Source: Halovenus carboxidivorans
Lineage (GTDB): Archaea > Halobacteriota > Halobacteria > Halobacteriales > Haloarculaceae
Reading direction: 5' to 3'
NCBI RefSeq assembly: GCF_009831575.1
Contig: NZ_WUUT01000008.1
Coordinates: 1 to 64,000, forward strand
DNA length: 64,000 nt
Shown here: piece after piece, positions 52,382-60,267 of the stretch
Layout: each line of letters begins with the position of its first letter
Numbering within the stretch: the first letter of the stretch is position 1
Translations under genes and position numbers: made by a program
Notes under the pieces: generated by a model
Seen by the model: only the letters and a program-made list of their open reading frames with translations
What the model was told of the DNA's origin: nothing
Database searches by the model: none

Positions 52382-52450
52382 GACGACCCACCGTCGCTCG
52401 ATCCCGCCTTGCCGTGAACGCGCACAGACCTGACAGACAGACAGAAAGTA

Positions 52451-52458
52451 TTTATAAA
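52451..52458 (+). promoter_or_regulatory. TATA box of the lipoprotein gene
   Basis: TTTATAAA is centred 25 bases upstream of GTG 52479, supporting a leaderless GTG start. Confidence 0.6.
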
Positions 52459-52478
52459 GACACGGAGTCAGTCAGCAC

Positions 52479-52931
52479 GTGAAACGGAGATTCGTGCTCG
52501 CGGGACTCGCCGCACACGTGGCGATCACCGGAGGGTGTGTGAGCGCCGAGTTCGGCGGGGACGAGGAGCCACCGCGACCGACGGAGATCACCGGATACGA
52601 CTATGAGACCGGTGTCGATACGAGCGTCGAGATGCCGGACGGCCCGGTGATAACGGCCGACCGCGAACGGGCGGCGGTCTCCGTGAAGGGGGTCGCCCCG
52701 TACGGCTCGGCTCGCTGTGGGTATCTCGACGGACACGCGCCGTCGTACGATGCCGACGAATCGAAGCTATCGATCAGCGTGACCGCCGAGCAGGACAGAT
52801 CGGGCGAGAGGCCCTGTGAGGACGACATGGGAGGCGATTCCTATCGGTTCGTCGTGTGGTTCGACAGGGGCGTCCCCGCGGTTGTCGACGCGAGAGAGCC
52901 CTTCGAGACACAGGCGACCGAAGAGTTCTGA
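52479..52931 (+). CDS. Putative lipoprotein of unknown function
   Basis: 150 residues from GTG 52479. A signal sequence (KRRFVLAGLAAHVAI) ends in the lipobox ITGGC with C20. The mature protein has four further cysteine positions (SARCGY, RPCEDD among them), which may form disulfides outside the cell. It converges closely on the TraB-like gene (9 bases apart). Confidence 0.65.
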   Translation: MKRRFVLAGLAAHVAITGGCVSAEFGGDEEPPRPTEITGYDYETGVDTSVEMPDGPVITADRERAAVSVKGVAPYGSARCGYLDGHAPSYDADESKLSISVTAEQDRSGERPCEDDMGGDSYRFVVWFDRGVPAVVDAREPFETQATEEF

Positions 52932-52940
52932 CCCGCGTTG

Positions 52941-53858
52941 TCAGTACAGCTCGAACGCGGTAGGGATCTCCTTGTCCCTCTGGTACTGTTCGAGGTAGTA
53001 CGCGACGCCGTGCTGGTGGGCGGCTCCGACGATCAGGTGGACCTCCTCGGCGCGGTCGTTGTGATAGGCGACGTATTCGGCCATCCGCTCGTTGCGAGCG
53101 TGTGAGAGGAGTTCGAGTTCGGGGTCGTGGCGGCGCAGCCACTCCCGCTCCAGCGGCTGGGGAAGGAAGGTTCGTTCGTAGTACTGCTGGAGGGCGTGCA
53201 AGCGCGAGGGGTCCTCGCTGGCGTCGCGGCTCAGCCGGAACGCCTCGTAGCTGTTCCCGATGGCCCGGTCGGTGTGATCGGTTAAAAAGTCCGCGGCGAT
53301 ATCCCCGAGCGCCCGCTCGAACTGCTCGCCGTACATCGCGCTGCCGGCGTCGATCAGCGCGAAAGTGGCGTCTCTGATCTCCGAGGCGACCTCTCCGAAG
53401 TCGACGGACATCGTCCCGAACCCCTCCGGCACGGTAGCGAATCCCGACCGGTCGTCGATGTCCTCACGCTGGGCGGTCGCCCAGAGATAATCGTCCATCT
53501 CGCAGACGCCGTCGACGTTCCCGAAGTACATCGGGCGGATCCCTTGCTCGCAGTAGACGCTGGCACCGCGGTCCAGAAACCGCTGGACGTGTGTGCGGAG
53601 GGAGGCCTGTTCCGCGTCAGTCCCGGCGTGTGTCACGCCGTGGACCGTGATCGAGTGGCCGTCGACGACGACAGTCGTTCCGGGGAGGCGATCCGGGTCG
53701 GGCCGACCGGACTGCTCTTCCGCGAGCGCGGACTCCCAGATCCGTTTCGCTCGAAAGTACGCCTCGTGGATCGAGTCGGTGTCGAGAAGCTCCGACAGGT
53801 CCGCCAACGTCTCCGCCTCGCGGATTGCATCGACGCGGTCGTCGCCCTGTTCACGCAT
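52941..53858 (-). CDS. Possible TraB/TIKI-superfamily protein
   Basis: 305 residues. Three motifs spaced as in TraB/PrgY/TIKI proteins: HGVTHAGTD near residue 73, VYCEQGI near 100, RNERMAEYV near 257 followed by VHLIVGAAHQHGVAYYL near 273. That superfamily includes metal-dependent proteases and pheromone-shutdown proteins. There are no membrane helices here. The match is by pattern, so the call is tentative. A TATA-like AATATTAA lies about 27 bases upstream. It is downstream of the YfcE-type gene on the same strand. Confidence 0.45.
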   Translation of the reverse strand: MREQGDDRVDAIREAETLADLSELLDTDSIHEAYFRAKRIWESALAEEQSGRPDPDRLPGTTVVVDGHSITVHGVTHAGTDAEQASLRTHVQRFLDRGASVYCEQGIRPMYFGNVDGVCEMDDYLWATAQREDIDDRSGFATVPEGFGTMSVDFGEVASEIRDATFALIDAGSAMYGEQFERALGDIAADFLTDHTDRAIGNSYEAFRLSRDASEDPSRLHALQQYYERTFLPQPLEREWLRRHDPELELLSHARNERMAEYVAYHNDRAEEVHLIVGAAHQHGVAYYLEQYQRDKEIPTAFELY

Positions 53859-53989
53859 AGCCGAGGTACGAGCGCCGCAGATATTAATCCGGGGAAATAC
53901 GTATCGTAGAAAACTCCGGCCACACGCCCGTCACTGTCTTCTTTTCAACTGATTTCCGGCACGTCTGTCCAGTTACTCCGTGGCTCGTG

Positions 53990-54481
53990 TTACCGCAGGT
54001 CGTGGAAGGTTACGTCCCCGGTTTCGGTATCGAGGACGACGCCGGCGGGCGGTTCGGACTCCGAGGACTCCGTTCCGATTCCGCCGGGATTGATACGGAC
54101 GGTTCCGTCGCGTTCCTCGTGGACTCTGTTGTGGGTGTGGCCGTGGAGAACGTAATCGTAGCTGCCGGAGTCGACCAGCGCCTCGATGATCGGATTGCTG
54201 GTCCCGTGATAGACGGCGACACGCTCGCCACCGAGGGAGAGTTCGCCCATCTCTCCGAGATAGGCACCGAAGTTCCGGACGGCGTCCTGGAGTGCCCACT
54301 CCCCGTCGTTGTTCCCCCGGACCGCGTAGAAGTCGAAATCGGCGTTGAACTTCGAGACGGAGAACGGAGCGATGACATCGCCACAGTGGACGACAGCGTC
54401 GACGTCCCCCGTGAACAACTCGACTGCCGATTCGATCACGTCCTGGTTGTCGTGTGTGTCAGAGACGATTCCGACTCGCAT
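53990..54481 (-). CDS. YfcE/MJ0936-type metallophosphodiesterase
   Basis: 163 residues from ATG 54481. The metal motifs are VSDTHDN, HCGDVIAPF, RGNND, and GHTHN with NPGG. Family enzymes hydrolyse phosphodiesters with manganese or nickel. A TATA-like TTGATACC lies about 25 bases upstream; the longer frame reaching to 54880 is a shadow. Confidence 0.88.
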   Translation of the reverse strand: MRVGIVSDTHDNQDVIESAVELFTGDVDAVVHCGDVIAPFSVSKFNADFDFYAVRGNNDGEWALQDAVRNFGAYLGEMGELSLGGERVAVYHGTSNPIIEALVDSGSYDYVLHGHTHNRVHEERDGTVRINPGGIGTESSESEPPAGVVLDTETGDVTFHDLR

Positions 54482-54718
54482 ACCCTGTTGTTCTCCCGGT
54501 CGGGGTATCAATGTTTTCAGACGGTCGCCGGCGCGTAACGAACGCGTAAAAACGACGGTCACTCGCCGCTCTGGGTGCACAGATCGACAACTACGTGATC
54601 CGTCGCTGCCGAGCGAGCACCGAAACCACAGACGTGGTCCGGCGCGGTAAGGTGACAGAACCGTCGCGAATCGCACCAGACCAGCACACACAAACCGGTC
54701 GGGGCCAAACGAGAGTTC

Positions 54719-55642
54719 ATGAGCGAGGCGGCCACAGAACTCTTCGAGGATGTCGACCTCCCGGCGGTCCGGTCGGCGCTTCTCGATTGGTACCGCGAGG
54801 ACCACCGGGCGTTCCCCTGGCGGGAGACGACCGACCCCTACGAGATTCTCGTCTCGGAGGTGATGAGCCAGCAGACCCAACTCGGTCGGGTCGTCGACGC
54901 GTGGGAGGACTTCCTGGATCGGTGGCCGACGACAGCGGACTTAGCCGCCGCAGACCGCGGGGAAGTGGTCGCCTTCTGGAGCGACCACAGCCTCGGGTAC
55001 AACAACCGCGCGAAGTACCTCCACGAGGCCGCCGAACAGATCGAGACGGAGTACGACGGCACGTTTCCGGAGACGCCCGAGGAGTTGCGCGAACTGATGG
55101 GCGTCGGTCCCTACACCGCGAACGCAGTCGCCAGTTTCGCGTTCGACAACGGCAACGCTGTCGTCGATACCAACGTCAAACGGGTGCTCTACCGCGCGTT
55201 CAGCTGTCCCGACGACGACGACGCGTTCGAGCAGGCGTCGAGTGAACTCATGCCGTCCGGGGAGTCTCGGGACTGGAACAACGCGATCATGGAACTCGGC
55301 GGGGTGGCGTGCGGACAGAAACCGGCCTGCGACGAGCAGTCCTGTCCGTGGCGGGAGCACTGTGACGCGTACCACTCCGGGGATTTCACCGCGCCGGACG
55401 TGCCCGAACAGCCCGAGTTCGAGGGGAGTCGTCGGCAGTTCCGCGGGCGAATCGTCCGTGCGCTCGGGGAGCACGACGCGCTCGCGCTGGACGAACTCGG
55501 CCCGCGGATTCGGGTCGATTACACGCCGAACGGAGACCACGGCCGCGAGTGGTTGCGAGACGTACTCGCCGGGTTGGCCGACGACGGACTGGTCGAGTTG
55601 GAGACGCGCGACGACGAAACCGTCGCTCGACTCCGCCGGTAA
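54719..55642 (+). CDS. mutY: A/G-specific adenine glycosylase MutY
   Basis: 307 residues. It has the HhH-GPD domain with the MutY glutamate in SEVMSQQTQ, the hairpin LMGVGPYTANAVA and the catalytic aspartate in VVDTNVKRV. The iron-sulfur cysteines have C-x5-C-x4-C-x5-C spacing, unlike the usual C-x6-C-x2-C-x5-C. The C-terminus is short, with a winged-helix-like end in place of the NUDIX-like 8-oxoG domain of bacterial MutY. It removes adenine mispaired with 8-oxoguanine. Confidence 0.87.
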   Translation: MSEAATELFEDVDLPAVRSALLDWYREDHRAFPWRETTDPYEILVSEVMSQQTQLGRVVDAWEDFLDRWPTTADLAAADRGEVVAFWSDHSLGYNNRAKYLHEAAEQIETEYDGTFPETPEELRELMGVGPYTANAVASFAFDNGNAVVDTNVKRVLYRAFSCPDDDDAFEQASSELMPSGESRDWNNAIMELGGVACGQKPACDEQSCPWREHCDAYHSGDFTAPDVPEQPEFEGSRRQFRGRIVRALGEHDALALDELGPRIRVDYTPNGDHGREWLRDVLAGLADDGLVELETRDDETVARLRR

Positions 55643-55721
55643 AGAGAACCGGGCGGACGCCCGTCGAAACCCCTCGGGGACCGCCACCAAACTTTTATTT
55701 GGGTGACAACAACTGGCAGGT

Positions 55722-55880
55722 ATGATCAGAGCACTGTTCAGCCTGCTGTGGTCCCTGCTCATGCTGCCGATCAAACTGATCATGCTCCCGTTCAAAATCG
55801 TCTCGCTCGTTCTCAGCCTCCTCTTCTACGCCGCGCTCCTGCTCGTCGTCGGCGGCGTCGTCTGGGTCGTCGTCCTCTAA
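55722..55880 (+). CDS. 52-residue hydrophobic membrane microprotein
   Basis: A short open frame from ATG 55722 to TAA 55880. Nearly all residues are Leu, Ile, Val, Phe or Ala with three lysine/arginine anchors, giving two membrane segments. A TATA-like CTTTTATT (55692-55699) is centred 26 bases upstream, strong support for expression. Its last 4 bases overlap the convergent zinc-ribbon gene. No family recognised. Confidence 0.6.
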   Translation: MIRALFSLLWSLLMLPIKLIMLPFKIVSLVLSLLFYAALLLVVGGVVWVVVL

Positions 55881-56173
55881 GACCAGCCGTCGGTCCGCCG
55901 CTGTTCGGTCGTCCCGTCTCGCCGCTTCTGCAGTCGTCGCCCGTCCCGCGGGCAGTACTCGTACTCGTCGTTTAGCGTCTGAAACCCGCACTGTGGACAC
56001 TCACGGGGCTGTGGCTGTCTGGACTCGTCATCTCCGAGGTCCCGAAACAGAAACGGGACGAACGGGACGAACAGAAAGAACAGGAACGTCTCGAAATACA
56101 TCCACAGCAGGGCGCTCGCGGCGAGGCTGACAGCCAATCCGACGGCGGCGGTGAGTACTCGGGAGTCGGCCAT
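55877..56173 (-). CDS. Membrane protein with C-terminal zinc ribbon
   Basis: 98 residues from ATG 56173. One or two hydrophobic helices (about 8-46, with FETFLFFLFVPFVPFLF) precede CPQCGF and YCPRDG, a CxxC...CxxD/C-type ribbon in the cytoplasm. The longer frame up to 56638 is rejected because it overlaps the ABM gene. Function unknown. Confidence 0.6.
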   Translation of the reverse strand: MADSRVLTAAVGLAVSLAASALLWMYFETFLFFLFVPFVPFLFRDLGDDESRQPQPRECPQCGFQTLNDEYEYCPRDGRRLQKRRDGTTEQRRTDGWS

Positions 56174-56220
56174 CGGATCGTGGTAACCGGCACGGAGCCA
56201 TAGTGGTTGCGGGGCCGTAG

Positions 56221-56535
56221 TTACACTTCGATCTCCGCTCGGATCTCGAAGTGTTCCGCGTGGTCGTCGAACCGACACAGTAGGTCCCGTGCCTCCGGCG
56301 GCACGTGTGCCTGCTCGTAGTCCCCACCGGCGAACTGTTCGACCGCGTCGATCGACTCGAACCGCATGGCGGTAAGAAACTCGACGCACTCGTCCGTCTC
56401 GCGTCGGAGGATGCGAACGCCACGGTAGCCGTCGATTTCTTCGGCCAGATCTGCGAACACCTGCTCTCTGAGTAGGCGCTCGTAGGCGTCTGCGTCCGCC
56501 GGTTCGGTCCAACCGCGCCAGAGTCGCTCGATCAT
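56221..56535 (-). CDS. Antibiotic-biosynthesis-monooxygenase (ABM)-like protein
   Basis: 104 residues. A dimeric alpha/beta barrel of the ABM/dabb type is suggested by IERLWRGWTEPADADAYERLL, YRGVRILRRETDECVEFL (split here as YRGVRILRRE and ECVEFLTAMRFES) and the acidic C-terminal strand. Most small members are of unknown function; some are monooxygenases or heme enzymes. Not co-linear with any clear partner. Confidence 0.7.
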   Translation of the reverse strand: MIERLWRGWTEPADADAYERLLREQVFADLAEEIDGYRGVRILRRETDECVEFLTAMRFESIDAVEQFAGGDYEQAHVPPEARDLLCRFDDHAEHFEIRAEIEV

Positions 56536-56588
56536 GCTCCGCCGAACGGTCGGACCGGACGAAAAAGTACTGCAACCAGGTGGGGTCG

Positions 56589-58559
56589 TTACTCGCCTTC
56601 GAACTCCGGTTCGCGGTCCGCGGAGAAGGCCGCGACACCCTCCATCATGTCGTCGGTCGTCAACAGTAGGCCGAAGGCCTGGCTCTCCATCTCGAGGCCG
56701 GCGTCGAGGTCCTGATCGGCACCCTCGTTCATGACGCGTTTGGCCTTCCGCAGCGCGATCGGCGGGCCGTTGACGAGGTCGTCGACGAACTCCTCGACGG
56801 TCTCTTCGTACTCCTCACCGGAGACCGCGCGGTTGATCAGCCCCCAGTCCTGGGCGCGCTCGGCGGAGATGTGCTCGCCGCGGAAGACGAGTTCCTTCGC
56901 GCGGGCGTCCGAGAGGTTGCGAATCGTGCGCTGGGTGCCGCCGCCGCCCGGCAGCAGACCGAGATCGATCTCGGGGAAGCCGAAACTGGAGTCCTCGGTC
57001 GCGATCCGCAGGTCACAGGCCAGCGCGAGTTCGAGACCGCCGCCGAGACAGAAGCCGTCGATCTTGGCGAGGGTCGGCCGCGGGTACTCCGCGACGGCGG
57101 TGAACACTTCCGTCGGCTCCGAGTCCTTGGCGGGATCGGAATCGCTGAACGCGGTCACGTCGGCACCGGCACAGAACGCGCGGTCGCCGGCGCCCTCGAA
57201 GGTCACGGCACGGACCTCCTCGTCGTCGACCGAGTCGAGCAGGTCGACGATAGCGTCCATCAGATCCGGGGAGAGGGCGTTTAGCTGTGCGGGGCGGTCG
57301 AGTTCGATCTCGAGCAGGCCGTCGTCGTGGAGTTCGTAGTTGATGGTGTGGTAATCGCCCGGACCGTCGCCGCTCTCGTACTCGAAGAAGCCTTTGCCGG
57401 CGTCGCGGCCCGTGTGACCCTCCTCGACGAGATCGAGGAGATACTGCGAGGGCTCGTAGCGCCCTTCTCCGTGTTCGTCGCCGTACTCCTCGTCCAGTTC
57501 CTCGAGTTTCTCGACGATGGTGTCGAGACCGGTCTTGTCGGCGCGGCGGCACGGCCCCTCGGGGAAGCCGGCACCGAGGCGCAGTCCAGTGTCGATTGCC
57601 TCGGCCGTCGCCACGTCGTTTTCGATGAGTTCGGCGGCGCGGTTGACGATCACGGATTCGATGCGCAGCCAGTCGAAGTCGTCGCTCGCGTCACTGGGCT
57701 CGTAGTCGGCACCGTCGCCGTCCTCGTAGTCGTAGTAGCCCTTGCCGGTCTTCTGCCCGAGTTCGTCGGCGTCGACTTTCTCCTGGACAATCGGCGGAAT
57801 CGGCATGCCCGCTTCCTTACGGACGTGATAGCCGATGTCGATGCCGGTCATGTCGCTCAACTCGAAGGGACCCATCGGATAGCCACGCTGTGTCATCGAC
57901 GCGTCGGCCTCCTTGATCTCCGCGAGCCCCTCCGAGACCATCCAGGCGGCCTCGCCGCTGAACGGCCCGAGAACGGTGTTGACGACGAAACCCTGGACGT
58001 CCTTGCGGACGTAGATCGGGGTCTTGTCGATGGACTCGATGAACTCGTAGGCCTGCTCGGCGGTCGCGTCGGTGGTCTCGTCGCCGTAGATCACTTCGAC
58101 GAGATCCATCTGGACCGGCGGGTTGAAAAAGTGCAGTCCGACGACCTTGTCGGGCCGGTCGGTCGCCGAGGCGATTTCGGTGATCGACAGCGACGAGGTG
58201 TTCGAGGCCAGCAGCGCGTCCTCGTCGGCCATCTCGTCGAGGTCACCGAAGATGTCCTTCTTGAGGTCCATCTGCTCCGGGGCGGCCTCGATGACCATAT
58301 CCGCGCCCGTGACGGCGTCTTCGAGGTCGACCGTCGTCGAGATGCGGTCGAGGACCTCCTCCGGTTCCTGGTCGATCAGCCCTTTCTCGTCGAGTTTGTC
58401 CAGCGACCACTCGATGTCCTCGTAGCCGTCCTGGACGATATCCTCCTCGATATCCCGCATCGTCACGTCGTAGCCCGCCAGGGCGACGACCTCCGTGATT
58501 CCGTGTCCCATACTACCTGCACCCAACACCGTGACGGTGTCGATACTGTCTATTGTCAC
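56589..58559 (-). CDS. Fused 3-hydroxyacyl-CoA dehydrogenase / enoyl-CoA hydratase
   Basis: 656 residues from GTG 58559. Residues 1-385 are 3-hydroxyacyl-CoA dehydrogenase: VTVLGAGSMGHGITE binds NAD, SNTSSLSITEIA and GLHFFNPP carry the serine and histidine of the active site. Residues about 400-656 are enoyl-CoA hydratase with DRAFCAGADVTAF and the oxyanion loop FPEIDLGLLPGGGGTQR. The order (dehydrogenase first) is the reverse of bacterial FadB. It should carry out two consecutive steps of beta-oxidation. A TATA box is 28 bases upstream. Confidence 0.93.
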   Translation of the reverse strand: MTIDSIDTVTVLGAGSMGHGITEVVALAGYDVTMRDIEEDIVQDGYEDIEWSLDKLDEKGLIDQEPEEVLDRISTTVDLEDAVTGADMVIEAAPEQMDLKKDIFGDLDEMADEDALLASNTSSLSITEIASATDRPDKVVGLHFFNPPVQMDLVEVIYGDETTDATAEQAYEFIESIDKTPIYVRKDVQGFVVNTVLGPFSGEAAWMVSEGLAEIKEADASMTQRGYPMGPFELSDMTGIDIGYHVRKEAGMPIPPIVQEKVDADELGQKTGKGYYDYEDGDGADYEPSDASDDFDWLRIESVIVNRAAELIENDVATAEAIDTGLRLGAGFPEGPCRRADKTGLDTIVEKLEELDEEYGDEHGEGRYEPSQYLLDLVEEGHTGRDAGKGFFEYESGDGPGDYHTINYELHDDGLLEIELDRPAQLNALSPDLMDAIVDLLDSVDDEEVRAVTFEGAGDRAFCAGADVTAFSDSDPAKDSEPTEVFTAVAEYPRPTLAKIDGFCLGGGLELALACDLRIATEDSSFGFPEIDLGLLPGGGGTQRTIRNLSDARAKELVFRGEHISAERAQDWGLINRAVSGEEYEETVEEFVDDLVNGPPIALRKAKRVMNEGADQDLDAGLEMESQAFGLLLTTDDMMEGVAAFSADREPEFEGE

Positions 58560-58582
58560 GTCTGTTGGGTTCTCACGAAACC

Positions 58583-58591
58583 AATATTAAA
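58583..58591 (-). promoter_or_regulatory. TATA box of the hydroxyacyl-CoA dehydrogenase fusion
   Basis: On the minus strand TTTTAATAT is centred about 28 bases upstream of GTG 58559, supporting a leaderless GTG start. Confidence 0.5.
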
Positions 58592-58664
58592 ACATCGGTA
58601 CGAACTCGCTTACATTGCTCAGACCTCTCGGGAGAAGAACAATAGAATCAACACGATGGCGCGT

Positions 58665-58671
58665 GGAGGTG
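58665..58671 (+). promoter_or_regulatory. Shine-Dalgarno sequence that sets the MaoC start
   Basis: GGAGGTG ends 5 bases before ATG 58677, an unusually good ribosome-binding site in a genome of mostly leaderless genes. It argues for 58677 over the in-frame ATG at 58656. Confidence 0.6.
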
Positions 58672-58676
58672 CCGGC

Positions 58677-59180
58677 ATGGCAGAGAAGTCGATGGAGGAG
58701 TTAGAATCGCTCGTCGGCACGTCGGTCGTGACCGTCGAGGACTTCGAGATCGAAGCCGGGAAAGTCGAGGAGTTCGCCAGGGCGGTCAAGGACGACGACC
58801 CCGTCTACAGGGACGAGGAGGTCGCCGAAGAACGCGGTTTCGACGGGATTCCCGCACCGCTGACCTTCGAGCGCGTGTCGATGTTCCCCCGATACCGAAC
58901 GGTCGAGAGATACGGCATCGATCTCGGCTTCCAGGAGGAGTACACCATCCACGGCGAACAGGAGTACGAGTACGAGCGACCGCTGGTCGTCGGCGACGTG
59001 CTGACGGGGACGACCACGCTCGTCGACGTGTACGAACGCAACGGAAACCGCGGCGGGACGATGACCTTCGCCGTGCTGGAGACGGAGTACACCGACCAGG
59101 ACGGCGACCTCGTGTTGACAGCACGGTCGACGGCAATCGAGACCGGCGGGGCGATCGAGGCGGGTGATGCCGATGAGTGA
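58677..59180 (+). CDS. MaoC-like dehydratase, N-terminal (FAS1-type) subunit
   Basis: 167 residues from ATG 58677. It is the hot-dog fold half that lacks the catalytic Asp-His pair: EKSMEELESLVGTSV, PAPLTFERVSM and QEYEYERPLVVGDVLTG are typical of the FAS1-like dehydratase domain. It works as a heterodimer with the next gene's product to hydrate or dehydrate acyl-CoA. It is divergent from the dehydrogenase fusion and overlaps the next gene by 14 bases. Confidence 0.85.
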   Translation: MAEKSMEELESLVGTSVVTVEDFEIEAGKVEEFARAVKDDDPVYRDEEVAEERGFDGIPAPLTFERVSMFPRYRTVERYGIDLGFQEEYTIHGEQEYEYERPLVVGDVLTGTTTLVDVYERNGNRGGTMTFAVLETEYTDQDGDLVLTARSTAIETGGAIEAGDADE

Positions 59181-59610
59181 CCCAGACGTGCCCGTCGCGG
59201 CCGAGTTGGAGGTCGGTGACACCGGGCCGGAGCCACAGATCGAACACATCGAGCGGCGTGACTTCGTCAAGTACGCCGGTGCGAGCGGCGACTTCAACCC
59301 GATCCACTACGACCAGCGACTGGCGGAGATGGCCGGCTACGACGGTGTCTTCGCACAGGGGATGCTCACTGCTGGCTTCGCTGTACAGGCCGTAACCAAG
59401 TGGTTCGGGATCGAAAACATCGACTCCTACGGCGTCCGCTTCGAGTCCCAGGTCTGGCCCGACGATACCGTGACCGCGGTCGCGGAGATCACGGCTATCG
59501 AGGTCGACGGCGAGGAGGCGACCGTCGAGACGGAGCTTTCGGTGACCAATCAGGACGGCGAGGAGGTGCTCAGCGGCGAGGCGACGGCGACGATTCCGGC
59601 GGAGCACTAA
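59167..59610 (+). CDS. MaoC-like (R)-specific enoyl-CoA hydratase, catalytic subunit
   Basis: 147 residues. The hydratase-2 motif YAGASGDFNPIHYDQ contains the catalytic Asp and His, followed by FAQGMLTAGF. ATG 59167 or 59173 may be the start. With the previous gene it forms the archaeal MaoC pair, supplying an (R)-specific step beside the (S)-specific hydratase of the fusion gene. Confidence 0.88.
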   Translation: MPMSDPDVPVAAELEVGDTGPEPQIEHIERRDFVKYAGASGDFNPIHYDQRLAEMAGYDGVFAQGMLTAGFAVQAVTKWFGIENIDSYGVRFESQVWPDDTVTAVAEITAIEVDGEEATVETELSVTNQDGEEVLSGEATATIPAEH

Positions 59611-60102
59611 CTACCGATCCGAGAGGTGTTTTTCCATCCAGACTGAGGACAGTTCGACGCCGTTCGTCGTCGTCCGAGTATCTGTACCAGTCGGCTCGTA
59701 TCCGTGGCGCTCGTAGAAGCCAACGGCGTTGTGCACGGCCCGGAGCCGAGACCGGGAGAACCCCGCCCGCCGTAGCGTCTGCTCGAAGTGTCGCAGTATC
59801 GTGGAACCGATACCAGTGCCGTGACTCTGTGGCTCGACGAAAATCGCCTCGATCACACCGTCGTCGGTGTCGAGTTCACCGAATCCGGTGACCCCCTCCC
59901 GCTCTGCGACGACAATGTCTGTCGCCTCGTCGTCGACGCTGTCGAGATACCGTTGCGTTCCCTCTGTCTTTGCAGCCCAGGCCGCGACCTGTCGGTCTGA
60001 GTACGCCCCGGGGCCGTCGGCGATGATCGCTCCGACGTGAATGTGAAGGATAGCCTCCGCGTCACCCTGTTCGGCGGCGCGGATGGTCACGTCTGAGTCC
60101 AT
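59611..60102 (-). CDS. GNAT acetyltransferase
   Basis: 163 residues from ATG 60102. The acetyl-CoA loop appears as QSHGTGIGSTIL and the C-terminal NAVGFYERHGYEPTG is the GNAT helix-strand. The acceptor is unknown. The stop codon immediately follows the MaoC stop on the opposite strand. Confidence 0.87.
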   Translation of the reverse strand: MDSDVTIRAAEQGDAEAILHIHVGAIIADGPGAYSDRQVAAWAAKTEGTQRYLDSVDDEATDIVVAEREGVTGFGELDTDDGVIEAIFVEPQSHGTGIGSTILRHFEQTLRRAGFSRSRLRAVHNAVGFYERHGYEPTGTDTRTTTNGVELSSVWMEKHLSDR

Positions 60103-60235
60103 GTCGCGGCGTTGATCGACTGCTACGTAAAAACTGCCCGGCATCGGATTCGGACAGAATCAGCGAGACCCCGACCCTACTGCTGGAAAGCCCAGCCGAT
60201 GGTTTCGTGAACAGCCCCGACGACAGAAACCTCCT

Positions 60236-60246
60236 AGGTTTAAGTT
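60236..60246 (+). promoter_or_regulatory. TATA-like box of the acyl-CoA dehydrogenase gene
   Basis: AGGTTTAAGTT is centred about 27 bases upstream of ATG 60268 and supports this start over GTG 60250. Confidence 0.45.
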
Positions 60247-60267
60247 GTTGTGACAACCGTTTCTGGT

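Noticed and set aside
53987-54538. Plus-strand frame opposite the YfcE-type phosphodiesterase
   Set aside because: The minus strand has all metal-binding motifs in order; the plus frame shows none.
57327-58655. N-terminal extension of the MaoC frame across the dehydrogenase fusion gene
   Set aside because: The extension is antisense to a conserved enzyme, and the ribosome-binding site at 58665 and hot-dog family alignment place the start at 58677.
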